Counted from the first letter of the stretch, positions 35,384 through 45,949 are shown. The stretch: DNA of 64,000 bases from Desmodus rotundus (GCF_022682495.2 NW_026527298.1:18949-82948); one strand, 5' to 3'. Notes: a model not told the origin generated them from the letters alone. Translations and numbers: made by a program.

Positions 35384-37000
35384 GAAATAACTGTAGTGGA
35401 GGGACTCAACAGCAGATTCATGATGGCAAGAAAGAAGTATAAATGAACTTGAAGATAGGTCAATACAGATTATCCAATCTGAAAAATAGAAAAAAAAAAG
35501 AAGAAAAGGGGACAGAGCCTCAGAGAACTGTGGAACACCATCAAGCACACTAACAAACATAATGGAAATCTCAGAGGTACAGGTAAGGGGAACAGGAGAG
35601 AAAAATATTTGAAGAAATAAGAGCCTAAGGTTTCCCCAAATTGGTTGAAAGACACACATTTATGGATAGCAGAAGCTTAGCACACACCAAACGAGATAAA
35701 GAACTCACATGTGGCACCTATGGTCAACCTTCAGAAAACCAAAGAAAAAGAAAAATCCTGAAAGCAGCCAGAGGAAAAAAAAATGACATATTAAAACCAG
35801 AGTTTATGCCCAGGCTGGTGTGTCTCAGTGGACTGAGTGCTGGACTGGGAACCAAAGGTTTGTCAGTTTGATTCCCAGTCAGGGCACATGCCTGGGTTGC
35901 AAGCCAGGTCTCTGGCTGGAGGCATGCAAGAGGCAACCGATTGAGATATCTCTCATACACTGATGTTTCTCTCCCTCTCTTTCTCGCTTCCCTTCCCCTT
36001 TCCCTAAAAATGAAACAAACAAACAAATAAAAAAATAAATATTTAAAAAATGATAGAGTTCATTATGATTTGAATGTCTCTGTCTTTCTCATTAGAAAAC
36101 ATAGAGGCCACGACACAGTGAAAAGTCATCTTTAACACGCTGAAAAAAATACTCTATGAACCCAGAACTGGTGTGACCTTAACTCCAAGTAGGTTGGAAA
36201 GAGTGGAGCTGTTTTTGTAATCTCAAGAGAACCACTGAGAAACAAAGAAAAGAGATGTATAGCTAAAATGCAGTTGAAAAATAAAAATGTCATTTTATGC
36301 ATTTAAGTTTTATGGGTATAAAACTTTAAATCTCCAAGAGAAAGTGAGTAAGGGAGAAGAGCAATTAATAACAGGTTCAAACACAAATAAGTACTTAATT
36401 AGGAACTCTAAATACAGATGAATCAATAATTGCATTAAAAGTTAAGAGCCTAAACACTCACAATAAAAAGTCAAAGACAATCAGAAAGTATTAAGAAGCA
36501 GTCCCTGCTGTATGCTGTCTACAAGAGACTCCCCAAATATGAAGACCCAGGAGGGTTGACAGTGAATGGATGGAAAGTGATCCACCATACAAATAATAGG
36601 CATGAGAAAACTGGAGTGGCTATGTCAACAGAATAAAAACAAAGAGTATGGCCAAGTGTAAAGAGGAGTGTTTTATAACAGTGAAAAGGGCAAGTTATCA
36701 GGAAGACTTAGTACTCATAAGTGTGTATGTGCCTAGCAACGCTGCCTCAAAATACATGAGAAAAAATTGACGGAAATGAAGTGAGAAATAGACAAGCCAT
36801 GATTATAGCTGGAGATTTTAACATCCAAGTTTTAGTAATTGAACAAACAACTAGACAAAAGGTCAGCAAAGACCATAAACACCATAAACTATAATCACAT
36901 AAAAAAGACTTAGGTTTATTCACCGACAGACCATACACTAGTTTGTAAAACAAATCTCAATAAGTTAGGACTGAAATCATGCAGAGCATGCTTCTGATCA
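35384..37000 (+). mobile_element. Old L1 ORF2 5' region, split by a SINE (copy A)
   Basis: GAAAAATCCTGAAAGCAGCCAGAGG at 35,750 and, after a SINE, CTATGAACCCAGAACTGG (36,155) and ATTATAGCTGGAGATTTTAACATCC (36,801) follow the order of an old L1 endonuclease region (GDFN-like motif). Frames are heavily broken. Confidence 0.6.
35806..36048 (+). mobile_element. VES-type SINE (copy A)
   Basis: Head GCCCAGGCTGGTGTGTCTCAG at 35,808, box-B-like GTTTGATTCCCAGTCAGGG, CACATGCCTGGGTTGC, and a tail with AAACAAACAAACAAATAAA. Inserted in an old L1. Confidence 0.9.
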
Positions 37001-37185
37001 AACGGAATTAAATGAGTAGTCAAGTACAAGGGTCAGACACACAGCAGTCCCCAGGTGCTTCATCCTCTTTCAGCACCACCGTCAGTGGCTCCCAGGCCTG
37101 CTCGCACCAGCCCCAGGGGGACAATGAGGGAGGGAAGTCTGGGGGCCTCCTACTGAGTTATTGCTCCCCGGCATCATGCTAGGTG

Positions 37186-37565
37186 TACCAGTTTGCTAGG
37201 GCTGCTGGAACTAAGTACAACTAAGTGGCTCAAACAACAGAAATGTGCTGTCTCAGTTCTGGCAGCTACCAGTCACAGATCAAGCTTCTGGTGGCTTGCT
37301 GGCAATCCTGGTGTTGACAAACATCACCTTGATCTTTCCCTCCATCTTCACGTGTCACTATCTGTGTATGTGTGTGACTTCCTGCAAATTTCTCCTTTTC
37401 GTAAGGACATCAGACATGTTGGGTTAGGGACCCACCATTCTGTATGACCTCGTCTTAACTAATTGCAACTGTAATGACCCTGTTAACAAATAAGTCTACA
37501 TGTGAGGCACTGTAGGTTAGGACTTCCACGTGTGAGCACTTGGGGAACACAATTTAACCCACACC
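37186..37565 (+). repeat. Ancient pan-mammalian repeat (copy A)
   Basis: Runs from GTACCAGTTTGCTAGGGCTG through AACAACAGAAATGTGCTG to GTTAGGACTTCCACGTGTGAG and ACACAATTTAACCC. Same family as 15,280-15,470; family name not certain. The partner is 61,685-62,064. Confidence 0.5.
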
Positions 37566-38399
37566 ATGAGTATCCCTTACCCAGTTCTCTCTGGGAGATC
37601 TCTGCGAATTGTCCCACCCTGTTCCAGAGTCGGCCTTCGGCTGGCCTCACTTCACGTATCCCTCGACTGTAGCCCCAGTGGCTGTATCCATACTCCTCCA
37701 CTTGACTGTGCTTAGGGAGTCTCTGGTCCATGCTTAGTCCCTTCCTCTGTCTTTCAGTCACACCTCAGAGACTGTGTTTGTTTGCATCTGCCTGTTTTAT
37801 TTCTTTTGGCTCATCCTCTTCCCAAATTCTCCTGATACCTATTTCCGGATGGGCTGATGATCCCATTCGGCCATCACGTCTCCACTACACACTGGTGGCA
37901 TGCTGACTGCTCCATGGGCATGTACGAATACACGTGGGAGTCCGCACTCCAGGTGCTGTGGAGAGGGATCTGCTTATCCAGCTTTTTCTGAGTCACCATG
38001 GTTCAAATACCCTGTTTCTCTGGCCTGACTTTTCTCTTGCCTCATCAGCTCCCCGTTCTGCTTCTATCCCTTGATTCTGCTGCTCAGATCAGTGACCCAG
38101 AGGTGAATAAACAAACCACATGCTGGATTTCATCATGACCCTTTTACAGGCCGCCCTAGGGACTGCGGGTGGTTGATGTGGTGTTGCAAGTTCCTAGAAG
38201 GGAATTGCCGTCTTTCTCATCCTTGCCAGGGTGGGATTTGGTATTCTAGGTGCCAGACTGGTGCTTGGGTCAATTGAAGTTTTGATCCGTGCCCAGGTAA
38301 TCTAAACCTTGCTAACTAAGTTAGAATACAGGCTCAGGCTCCCCAAGGAGGTAAGCTGATGTTAATCAGAGCTTAGCTGCCTTGTGTTGCCTTGTTGAG
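37566..38399. other. CYP2A upstream flank, no gene seen (copy A)
   Basis: Intergenic sequence nearly identical to 62,065-62,898. No coding exon was recognised. Confidence 0.45.
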
Positions 38400-38890
38400 T
38401 CCTACCGAGCTTCTGTTGTACATTAGGCTGACCTGAGGTGAAAGTTCTACTAGTTAATTAGCATTTAGGGACAGGGCTATAGGCTTTGGGGCCTCCTCAA
38501 TGTGAGCTTGGGTCATTTGTCTTGGCCTGGACCTATTTGTGTGTCTTAGAATGAAGCTGTGACTCACACTGGGCTCAGGACAAAGACCATAGCCTGTGAC
38601 CAATCAATCACTTGGGTGTCCCAAACAGACTTTGACCCTCGTCTATGGAGCACTCTATGCTGTATGCCATAAGGACCCCTAGGGTGGCCCCTCATGAAAG
38701 GTCCTTCTTTAGGAAACTAAGGGGGTGGGAGAGACAAAGCAACTGCATTTAGCTGCTGAGCTCTGTGCTTCTAGGAACAGACTACCCACCAGGACCCATA
38801 TATACTCCTGCTGCTTCGCTGGCTGTCCATGCTATGTTATGGCAGAACGTTTGAAATAAAACTACCACTTTGATATAATACCTTAACTGT
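38400..38890 (+). mobile_element. Candidate solo LTR upstream of CYP2A (copy A)
   Basis: A TATA-like TATATA at 38,799-38,804 is followed 50 bases later by AATAAA at 38,855-38,860, with a CCAAT-like GACCAATCAATCA near 38,600. This compact CCAAT, TATA and poly(A) signal order is the U3-R layout of an LTR. The left end, the family and any internal proviral sequence were not found, so the call is tentative. It lies about 0.7 kb upstream of the CYP2A start codon. Confidence 0.35.
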
Positions 38891-39481
38891 CCCAAGGAGT
38901 GCAATGAATGTTTTTCCTTATAACCATGGGGATCAGAATCTTGTGGCAGGATAGGCATGGGCAGCAGCAGCAGAGAAATACACGTATTAGGCTCCTGTTA
39001 AGCAGTCCACTCTCAGAAGTACTGATCTCAGTATCTGAAGTTGTTTCTCTCTCTCTCCCTCTTTCTATCTCTCTCTCTCTCTCCTCCTCACATGTTTAAA
39101 CCTACATCATCCCTCAACAAAACACACCCAAATCTGCAGCCACACATTTTCTCTCATTCCAATACCCTTAAATCTTTGATTCTTCTCTCTCCAGAACCTA
39201 AACTTCACAACTTTAGGGTCCCATCTCACTCTGAGACCCAAAATCACAAGCTCAGAGGATCACACATGCAAATACTCCAGAATCTTCCCTTCTTCAATTT
39301 GTCTATTGTCCCCCCAAGTCAACAGCCATGGCAAGACACCACACAAGGAGCCACAGATTCAGTCTTGGGCCCACGCCCTGTTATTCCCCCAAGGAGGACC
39401 TGCCTCCTCTTAGGTTGGCAGCATCCCAAGCTATACAGTGGAGCACAGCGGGGAGTGTAGTTGGAACGTGACATGAGACAG

Positions 39482-39489
39482 TTACATAA
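39482..39489 (+). promoter_or_regulatory. C/EBP-like site in the CYP2A promoter
   Basis: TTACATAA, close to the C/EBP consensus, 35 bases before the TATA box. C/EBP factors are known regulators of CYP2A6. It is also kept in copy B at 63,981-63,988. Binding is inferred. Confidence 0.4.
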
Positions 39490-39523
39490 TCAGAAACAAA
39501 ATCCACCCCTCCGTCCCAGGAAG

Positions 39524-39529
39524 TATAAA
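39524..39529 (+). promoter_or_regulatory. TATA box of CYP2A
   Basis: TATAAA in the context AAGTATAAAGGC, 50 bases upstream of the ATG. That leaves room for a start site near 39,553 and a short 5' UTR. The position suits CYP2A6-type promoters, which use a TATA box. Confidence 0.75.
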
Positions 39530-39578
39530 GGCAAAGTATCCCAGCCATCACCATCTCACTGTCACTCTCAGTGCCACC

Positions 39579-39758
39579 ATGCTGGCCTCAGGGCTGCTCC
39601 TGGTGGCTTTGCTGGCCTGCCTCACTATAATGATCTTGATGTCTGTCTGGCAACAAAGGAAGCTCTGGGGAAAGCTGCCTCCTGGCCCACCTGCATTGCC
39701 CTTCATCGGCAACTACCTGCAGCTGAACACAGAGCAGATGTACAACTCCCTCATGAAG
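39579..39758 (+). CDS. CYP2A: CYP2A exon 1 (codons 1-60)
   Basis: Starts at the ATG in GCCACCATGC, a strong Kozak context, and ends MYNSLMK. The donor is AAG|GTGTCA. It encodes the signal anchor and proline-rich hinge. Confidence 0.93.
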
Positions 39759-42700
39759 GTGTCAGGAGGCAGGGAGATGGGTGGTAGGGTGGGGCTGGGG
39801 CCCTCTGCAGTCTGGCTGGGATTTGGTGGCAGGGGATTGGAAAGGGTGGACTGAAATCTTAGGAACGGGGCGTTTTGAAAGTTTAGTGTCAGGGTCCTAG
39901 CCAGGAAAGACCAGCTCTTGGGATGTCCAGTCCCTTGACTATCAGAACTTGGGCAAAATGCATGCCACTCTGTGAGGGCTGGGTACAGAGCCAGTTGAGA
40001 CTTGAGGCTGCGTGCACTCACCGCTCCCGCCCCTCTCCATCAGATCAGCCAGCGCTACGGTCCTGTGTTCACGGTCCACTTGGGCCCCCGGCGTGTTGTG
40101 GTGCTGTGTGGCCACGAGGCTGTGAAGGAGGCTCTGGTGGACCAGGCGGACGAATTCAGTGGGCGAGGCGAGCAGGCCACCTTCAACTGGCTCACCAAAG
40201 GCTATGGTGAGATGGATCCTGTGTGGGGGCAATGTGGTCAAGCAGACTAATGGCCTCTATTTCCCCAGCGTTCTTCTGCCAACTGACCCAGCCACTCAGG
40301 GCTGTATCACAGCCCTTCCTCTCCATCCCTGTCTCTATCACTGTTTATCCCTGTGACCCCTCCGACCTTTCTCAGTGTGTCTGCATCTCCCTGCTTCTCT
40401 CTGCCCCATCTCCCAGCTCTCTCAGTACACGTCTCTTTTCTCTGTATCTCCTAGAAGCCCTGGGTTTTTGCTTTGGAGAGCTGGTCCTGTATCCACATGT
40501 TCCTTCTTGTCTATTCTCCTTCTCATTTTTTATGCTTCTCCATGATTCTATCTCCATCTTCCTGCCTCTCTTTTTTTCTGTCCTAGAAACTCACATTATG
40601 TGTTTCAAGATCCTCATACCTCCGTTTCTTTGTAATAATCTCTTGACTCCAGACCTTCTCTGTTCCTCCGTGTATATTTTTCGTCATTCCCCACCTCAGT
40701 TTTAGAATCCTTCTCAATTTTTACTTCCACCTCCCAGATCTCCGGAGATCTCACTTTCCCACTTCCCTCCACTCTCGCTCTCTCTCTACCCGTCAGTGTC
40801 TCTGCATCGCACTGTTTCCATGGGCAACCATCTTTCACCTTTCCTTCTGATTTCCTTCCAACTTGGTCTCTGTCTCTTTTGGTATTTCTCTGTTGCCATT
40901 CTCTACCTGTCTCTCTCTCTCTGCCCACCCCTGTCAGGCCCCGCCCCTCTCTAAGCCCACTCCCGACTCCTACCCTCCCTCACCAGGCGTGGCTTTCGCA
41001 AATGGGGAGCGCGCCAAGCAGCTCCGGCGCTTCTCCATCACAACGCTGCGGGACTTCGGAGTGGGCAAGCGGGGCATCGAAGAGCGAATCCAGGAGGAGG
41101 CAGGCTTCCTCCTCCAGGCCTTTCGGGACACAGGCGGTGAGCCGGAGACCCCAGGGGACAGAGGAAGAAAACGCCCTGCATGGACAGGCGCTTTCTCACC
41201 TCGGAAGGGAACTGGGTTGGGGGACGGTGTGCCTCGAATTCACAGACTGGCATCAGATCACCAAGTTCACTCCCCCAAATCGCTTCTCACTCACCGACCC
41301 CACACCACCTCCCAGGCGCCTTCATAGACCCCACCTTCTTCCTGAGCCGAACTGTCTCCAATGTCATCAGCTCCATTGTCTTTGGGGACCGCTTTGACTA
41401 TGAGGACAAAGAGTTCCTGTCACTGCTGCGCATGATGCTGGGAAGCTTCCAGTTCACAGCTACATCTACAGGGCAGGTAACCAGTCCCACCCTGGCTCAT
41501 CGCTGACCCCCCCCACCCCCCCCCCCCCCCAGCCACAACCAACCAACTGCTTTCCCACATGGACTCAGGTGCCCCAAATCCTATCCTGTTCTAGACAGGG
41601 TCCGCTCAAATCCAGTCTTCTCCCTTGCACAACCCAACCCAGAAGAGGTGCCCCAAACCCATTCTCCAATACCTGGCTATCTCAGCTATACTTCCCCTGC
41701 AAAAACAGAAAGGCAATGAAGGGAAGAAGGAAAAAAGGAAGAAAAGGAGGGAGGAAGGAATTCTAGATATGTATCCCAACCCAACTGACCTAAATTCTAG
41801 GACAAGGGACTTCACACTTAATTCACATGAACACTTAGATATGTACTCCATCCAACCCCAGGTAAATACCTAAACATCAGGACAGGTGCCTTTAAACCAG
41901 TGCCTCCCTTGCCCTAGGACAAGTCCCACTCCCATTTGATGATGTCCATCAACACGTGTCCTTCCTTTTCCTGCCCTTCTCCATGCCCCTCCCTCAGCTC
42001 TATGAGATGTTCTACTCAGTGATGAAACACCTGCCAGGGCCACAGCAACAGGCATTTAAGGAGCTTCAGGGGCTGGAGGACTTTATAGCCAAGAAGGTGG
42101 AGCAGAACCAACGCACGCTGGATCCCAACTCCCCGCGGGACTTTATTGACTCCTTCCTCATCCGCATGCAGGAGATACAAGTCAGCAGCCAGTGCTGAGA
42201 GGTCCAAAGCCAAGCAGAGAGAAGTCACAGTGCAGGTGGGAGAGAAAGAGGCCCACTCATTTTGCCCATTACATCACAATAATCCCCACAACTCCATGAA
42301 AAAACCATCACTGCTCTCTCTACTGAGCCCTGAGCCCTCAGCCATGGGCTGGAATTGTGTGTGCAAATCATAAGCACAATCACATCTATAACACTGTCAT
42401 GCAACAGGCACTGTTTTAACAACTTTAAGGTTTTCACCTATGTAACACTCACACCAGTTGTTGTAGAGACTCTAATGTGATCTCGATTTTAGGAATGAGG
42501 AAACTGAGACCCAGAGGGTATAAGTGCCATGCCTGAGGCCACACAGTGAGGAAGCAGTGGAACCTACCTCAAACCCTGGTCTCTCAGACTCTAAGGCTGG
42601 TGCTTTTGGCCACCATGCTCTTACCTTTCATTCCCTGGTTATCAGGTAACCTGTGTGGACAGGTGACCTGGTTTTACCATGTGACATCTCAGGGTCCCCA

Positions 42701-45279
42701 CTCCTAGCTGGATGTCAGTCTCCATTCTGTGAAGAAAGGAGACGGGGCTTTATGGAGTCTGAAGTTCAACGTGAGAGGATCAAAGGGTGGATTCTCCCTC
42801 ATAAGTTGCAAGGTTTTTTGGGAAAGAATAGAGTACAGCTGCTTAAATATCTGTCTGTGTTTCAGAAAATATCTCTTCAACTCTCTGTGAGGCAATCTAT
42901 CATGATCTGTCTACCTCTCTTTCTCATTTTCTGTCTGTGTCTACCCATCCCTTTCTACATATTTCTACAATTAAAAAGTGGCAACTCAGCTGGTAATTAA
43001 AGGACAGAAAGTCAGCTGGGTAAAGAGTGTTAGAAGAGCATCGGGGCAGAGACAGCAGCCTGGGAAAAGGCCTGACACAACTAGGGTCCTTCTTCCCACC
43101 TTTGGAATCTGAGAGCACTGGTGAGTTGGCTAGGCCTGAAGCTGTCCCTCCCTGCAGGAACAGAAGAACCCCAACACAGAGTTCTACTTGAAGAACCTGG
43201 TAATGACCACACTGAACCTTTTCTTTGCGGGCACCGAGACGGTCAGCACAACCCTGCGTTATGGCTTCCTCCTGCTCATGAAGCACCCAGATGTGGCAGG
43301 TAAGGCTGGACGGTGCAAGGAAGCAAAGGCCACAGACTCTCATAATTCCTCTGAGCCCACTGTACCTCCTCACCCCTCAAATCCCTGGGCCCTCAAATAC
43401 ATCCTGCTAACCAGACACTAGGTCATGACATTCAGCTAAAACAATCTGAAGTGCTTAGTAAATAGTTCGTGTGCTGAGCCCACCAAGGGCCCACTACCGG
43501 CCCCTCCAGACCATTCCCCAAGTCTTCTTCCTCCCAGCTTCCCCCAGGATTCTGGCACAACCAGGTTATCAGGACCCAGTGCCAACAATGTCTATGGACA
43601 ACCTGTTTTGAATGATCTGTGTCCGTGACACACACTAAGTCATGCCTGTCATATATCCAGCTGTATAGATTTGGATTATCTTCCCTGCCCAGAGACCCCT
43701 AGGTCCCTAAACATATTCTCCCCTATCCCCAGCCAAGGTCCATGAAGAGATTGACCGGGTGATTGGCAAGAACCGGCAGCCCAAGTTCGAAGACCGAGCC
43801 AAGATGCCCTACACAGAGGCAGTAATCCACGAGATCCAAACATTTGGAGACATGATCCCCATGGGCCTGGCCCGTAGAGTCACCAAGGACACCAAGTTTC
43901 GGAACTTCCTGCTCCCCAAGGTATTACTCTACAAGTAACCTCAAGGACATGTATTCTCAGGGACCTCAAACCTGCTCCCTGAGACCACCACCCCACACTC
44001 CTTACAGGCTTCCCATTGCCTGTCTGACTCCCTCAACTGTAGACTTCCTCAATCACATGTCCCTTCAACTTTCCCCCTCAGAGGCACCTGAATCCCGTTT
44101 GTACCTAAGACCTCTTCCCTTAAGTCTTAGGTACATATGAACTCCATGTCCCCCAAATTTTGTGTCGTGGAGACATTATCCTCACTTCCCCAGGCTTGCC
44201 TATCTCTGGGACATGACTCTTATGGCCCCCAAACATTCTGCCTTGAGATACTTGACCCCATGTCCCCCAAACTTCCTACCCCAAGGAAGATCCCAACTCC
44301 CATGCCTCCATTCTCCTCACCTAGGCACCCAAATACCCCCTCTAACTCCATGAGCTATCAGCACACACTTTCCCCTCCTGCTTATCAAAATCCCTCCCAC
44401 CTCCCCACCAGGGCACCGAAGTGTTTCCGATGCTGGGCTCCGTGCTGAGGGACCCCAAGTTTTTCTCCAACCCTCTTGATTTCAACCCTCAGCACTTCCT
44501 AGATGAGAAGGGGCAGTTTAAGAAGAATGATGCTTTTGTGCCCTTCTCCATAGGTAAGAGACCACCGTGTGATGCCAAGCCACCAGTCACACCAAAAGGG
44601 GCCCCTTCATCCCAGTTCCCCTCTCTGAGGTGCAGCCTAGTATCTTTCTCCAGCTTGGAAGTCTTTCTTATGATCTACCCTGCAGCCAACCAACTGCAAA
44701 CCTCATAACTACCAACTACCTAAGCCCAGGCAGAAAGAAAGGGATGATTGTACCCATTTCAGACATGAGAAAAGTCAAGGCCCAGAGTGACTCAGAGGCT
44801 TCTCCAAGGTGACTTAAATTCTTCAAATTCCTAAGAAGGAGATGGCAGCACAGTAGCCATATTAGTGTGTTTCTGAGGAAGGGTCATGTAAATTCCTATT
44901 GCTACATCCTGATTTGACTCATCCCCATGCCATGTACAAGGGAAACTTGAGGTTAAGGGAGGTTATGGGACTTCTCTGAAAGTCTCTCAGGCCTTGACAT
45001 TCAGTCCCCTCCTCCCCGGGAGGATGCAGCCTGGATGGGGAGAGGAGAGAGGTGGCCAAGAGAGTGGGCCTCACCTCCTCCCACCCTGTCTTTTCAGGAA
45101 AGCGGTACTGTTTTGGAGAAGGCCTGGCTAGAATGGAGCTCTTTCTCTTCCTCAGCACCATCATGCAGAACTTCCACTTCAAGTCCCCGCAGCCACCCCA
45201 GGACATCAATGTGTCCCCCAAACATGTGGGCTTTGCCACCATCCCTCCTAACTACACCATGAGCTTCCTGCCCCGCTGA
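39579..45279 (+). CDS. CYP2A: Cytochrome P450 2A (CYP2A6/CYP2A13 type), nine exons
   Basis: Membrane-bound haem monooxygenase of the ER; CYP2A enzymes oxidise coumarin, nicotine and other small substrates with electrons from P450 reductase. Nine coding exons of 180, 163, 150, 161, 177, 142, 188, 142 and 182 bp, the classic CYP2A sizes, total 495 codons with stop. Residues 1-30 form the N-terminal anchor, followed by the proline-rich hinge ([10 protein letters not shown]). The I helix has AGTETVS (301-307) and the haem loop [12 protein letters not shown] carries Cys439. Ser208, Phe300, Ala301 and Gly369 are the CYP2A13-like states; Phe111 of the active-site Phe cluster is Thr. Two lesions: the K-helix EXXR Arg361 is Thr (ACA), and the intron 5 donor is AT rather than GT. 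There is no stop or frameshift in any exon. It may be a recent pseudogene, or a working gene with unusual splicing, but loss of EXXR argues against normal activity. Confidence 0.93.
40044..40206 (+). CDS. CYP2A: CYP2A exon 2 (codons 61-115)
   Basis: Acceptor CCATCAG|ATC, donor TATG|GTGAGA. Encodes ISQRYGPVF to KGYG. Codons 110-111 read Leu-Thr where human CYP2A6 has Val-Phe, changing a substrate-recognition residue (position 111). Confidence 0.92.
40987..41136 (+). CDS. CYP2A: CYP2A exon 3 (codons 115-165)
   Basis: Acceptor CACCAG|GCG, donor GGCG|GTGAGC. Carries the C-helix [10 protein letters not shown] segment and the [18 protein letters not shown] run typical of CYP2A. Confidence 0.92.
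41316..41476 (+). CDS. CYP2A: CYP2A exon 4 (codons 165-218)
   Basis: Acceptor CTCCCAG|GCG, donor CAG|GTAACC. Encodes [20 protein letters not shown]; residue 208 is Ser, as in CYP2A13. Confidence 0.92.
41998..42174 (+). CDS. CYP2A: CYP2A exon 5 (codons 219-277), altered donor
   Basis: Acceptor CCCTCAG|CTC. The family-conserved exon end after ATGCAGGAG (42,174) is followed by ATACAA, not GT. Extending six bases to 42,180 reaches CAA|GTCAGC, a weak but possible donor that keeps frame and adds Ile-Gln. Confidence 0.85.
42395..42610 (-). repeat. MIR SINE in intron 5
   Basis: AGGCACTGTTTTAAC, ATGAGGAAACTGAGACCCAGAGGG and GAGGCCACACAGTGAGGAAG follow the reverse-oriented MIR core order. Confidence 0.75.
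43158..43299 (+). CDS. CYP2A: CYP2A exon 6 (codons 278-325)
   Basis: Acceptor CCTGCAG|GAA, donor GCAG|GTAAGG. Encodes the I helix with Asn297, Phe300, Ala301 and the oxygen-activation AGTET motif. Confidence 0.92.
43733..43920 (+). CDS. CYP2A: CYP2A exon 7 (codons 325-387), EXXR motif broken
   Basis: Acceptor TCCCCAG|CCA, donor CCCAAG|GTATTA. The K helix reads [11 protein letters not shown]: Glu358 is kept but Arg361 is Thr (ACA at 43,840-43,842). Ile366 and Gly369 follow. Confidence 0.92.
44412..44553 (+). CDS. CYP2A: CYP2A exon 8 (codons 388-435)
   Basis: Acceptor CCACCAG|GGC, donor ATAG|GTAAGA. Encodes [15 protein letters not shown] to VPFSIG, leading into the haem loop. Confidence 0.92.
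44735..44825 (-). repeat. MIR fragment in intron 8
   Basis: ACCCATTTCAGACATGAGAAAAGTCAAGG is a degenerate piece of the reverse MIR core. Confidence 0.5.
45098..45279 (+). CDS. CYP2A: CYP2A exon 9 (codons 435-494 and stop)
   Basis: Acceptor TTTTCAG|GAA. Encodes [15 protein letters not shown] with the haem ligand Cys439, and ends SFLPR-TGA, the usual CYP2A C terminus. Confidence 0.93.
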
Positions 45280-45527
45280 GCTAGACCTGCCACTTCCCCT
45301 ACAAATGTACAGGGCTAGTGGGAGAGCAAACTGGGGAGGGGTGTGGCCTGGGTGGGGCTAGAAGTAGGGGCGGGGTTAAGAATGCTAGGCAATGGGCTGG
45401 AGGAAAGGAAGGTGCAAGGTGGATAGGAGAGGAAGAAAAAACTGATGGGCTGTCTGTTCACCTTGCTGGAGAGAGAGCTTTCAGAGCTGGGATGAAAGGA
45501 AGGGAAACTTTACGCAGTACTATAAAT

Positions 45528-45690
45528 GACAATAATAACAGCTAGTATCTATTGACATGTACTCTGTGTCAGCTCTATGCTCAAATCATGACACACTCGC
45601 TGCCCTTGATAGTCACAAACCTATGAAACGGCAACTGTGTGTATGCCCATGTTATGAGAGATACAGCTGATGCTCAGCAAGGCTCTCTCT
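45528..45690 (-). repeat. MIR fragment in the CYP2A 3' region
   Basis: ACAATAATAACAGCTAGTATCTATTGA and a TCAGCTCTATGCTCAAATC-type stretch match the reversed 3' part of MIR. It lies in the likely 3' UTR. Confidence 0.6.
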
Positions 45691-45707
45691 GAGATCTGAC
45701 AGAACAC

Positions 45708-45713
45708 AATAAA
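45708..45713 (+). terminator. Candidate poly(A) signal of CYP2A
   Basis: AATAAA in ACACAATAAATGCTC, about 430 bases after the stop codon; the first canonical signal seen downstream of the stop. The cleavage site is not shown by the sequence. Confidence 0.5.
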
Positions 45714-45949
45714 TGCTCAGCAGTTCCTTGAACTCAGATCTGCGCAGGGATGGCTACCCTTAGCCTATTGAACTTTGGGTAGGTTCTTAAAAGGCACCTC
45801 TTCCTCGAGTAAGAAACAACAACTTAGTGTAGTATTATAGGACATAAACGGCTCTGTCCAAGGATTTTCCCAGAGTCCTGGCAGGCAGCCAACCTGCTTC
45901 CACACATTCGCCTATGCTCTTGCTCATTCGTGCACATTTTATATGCCAG

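Noticed and set aside
41507..41531. Poly-C run in intron 4 as a functional motif
   Set aside because: A simple homopolymer well inside the intron, likely prone to sequencing error. No splice signal is disrupted.
42175..43157. Intron 5 as a U12-type AT-AC intron
   Set aside because: The 5' end (ATACAA) does not fit the U12 ATATCCTT consensus and the acceptor is an ordinary pyrimidine tract plus CAG. A mutated U2 donor is more likely.
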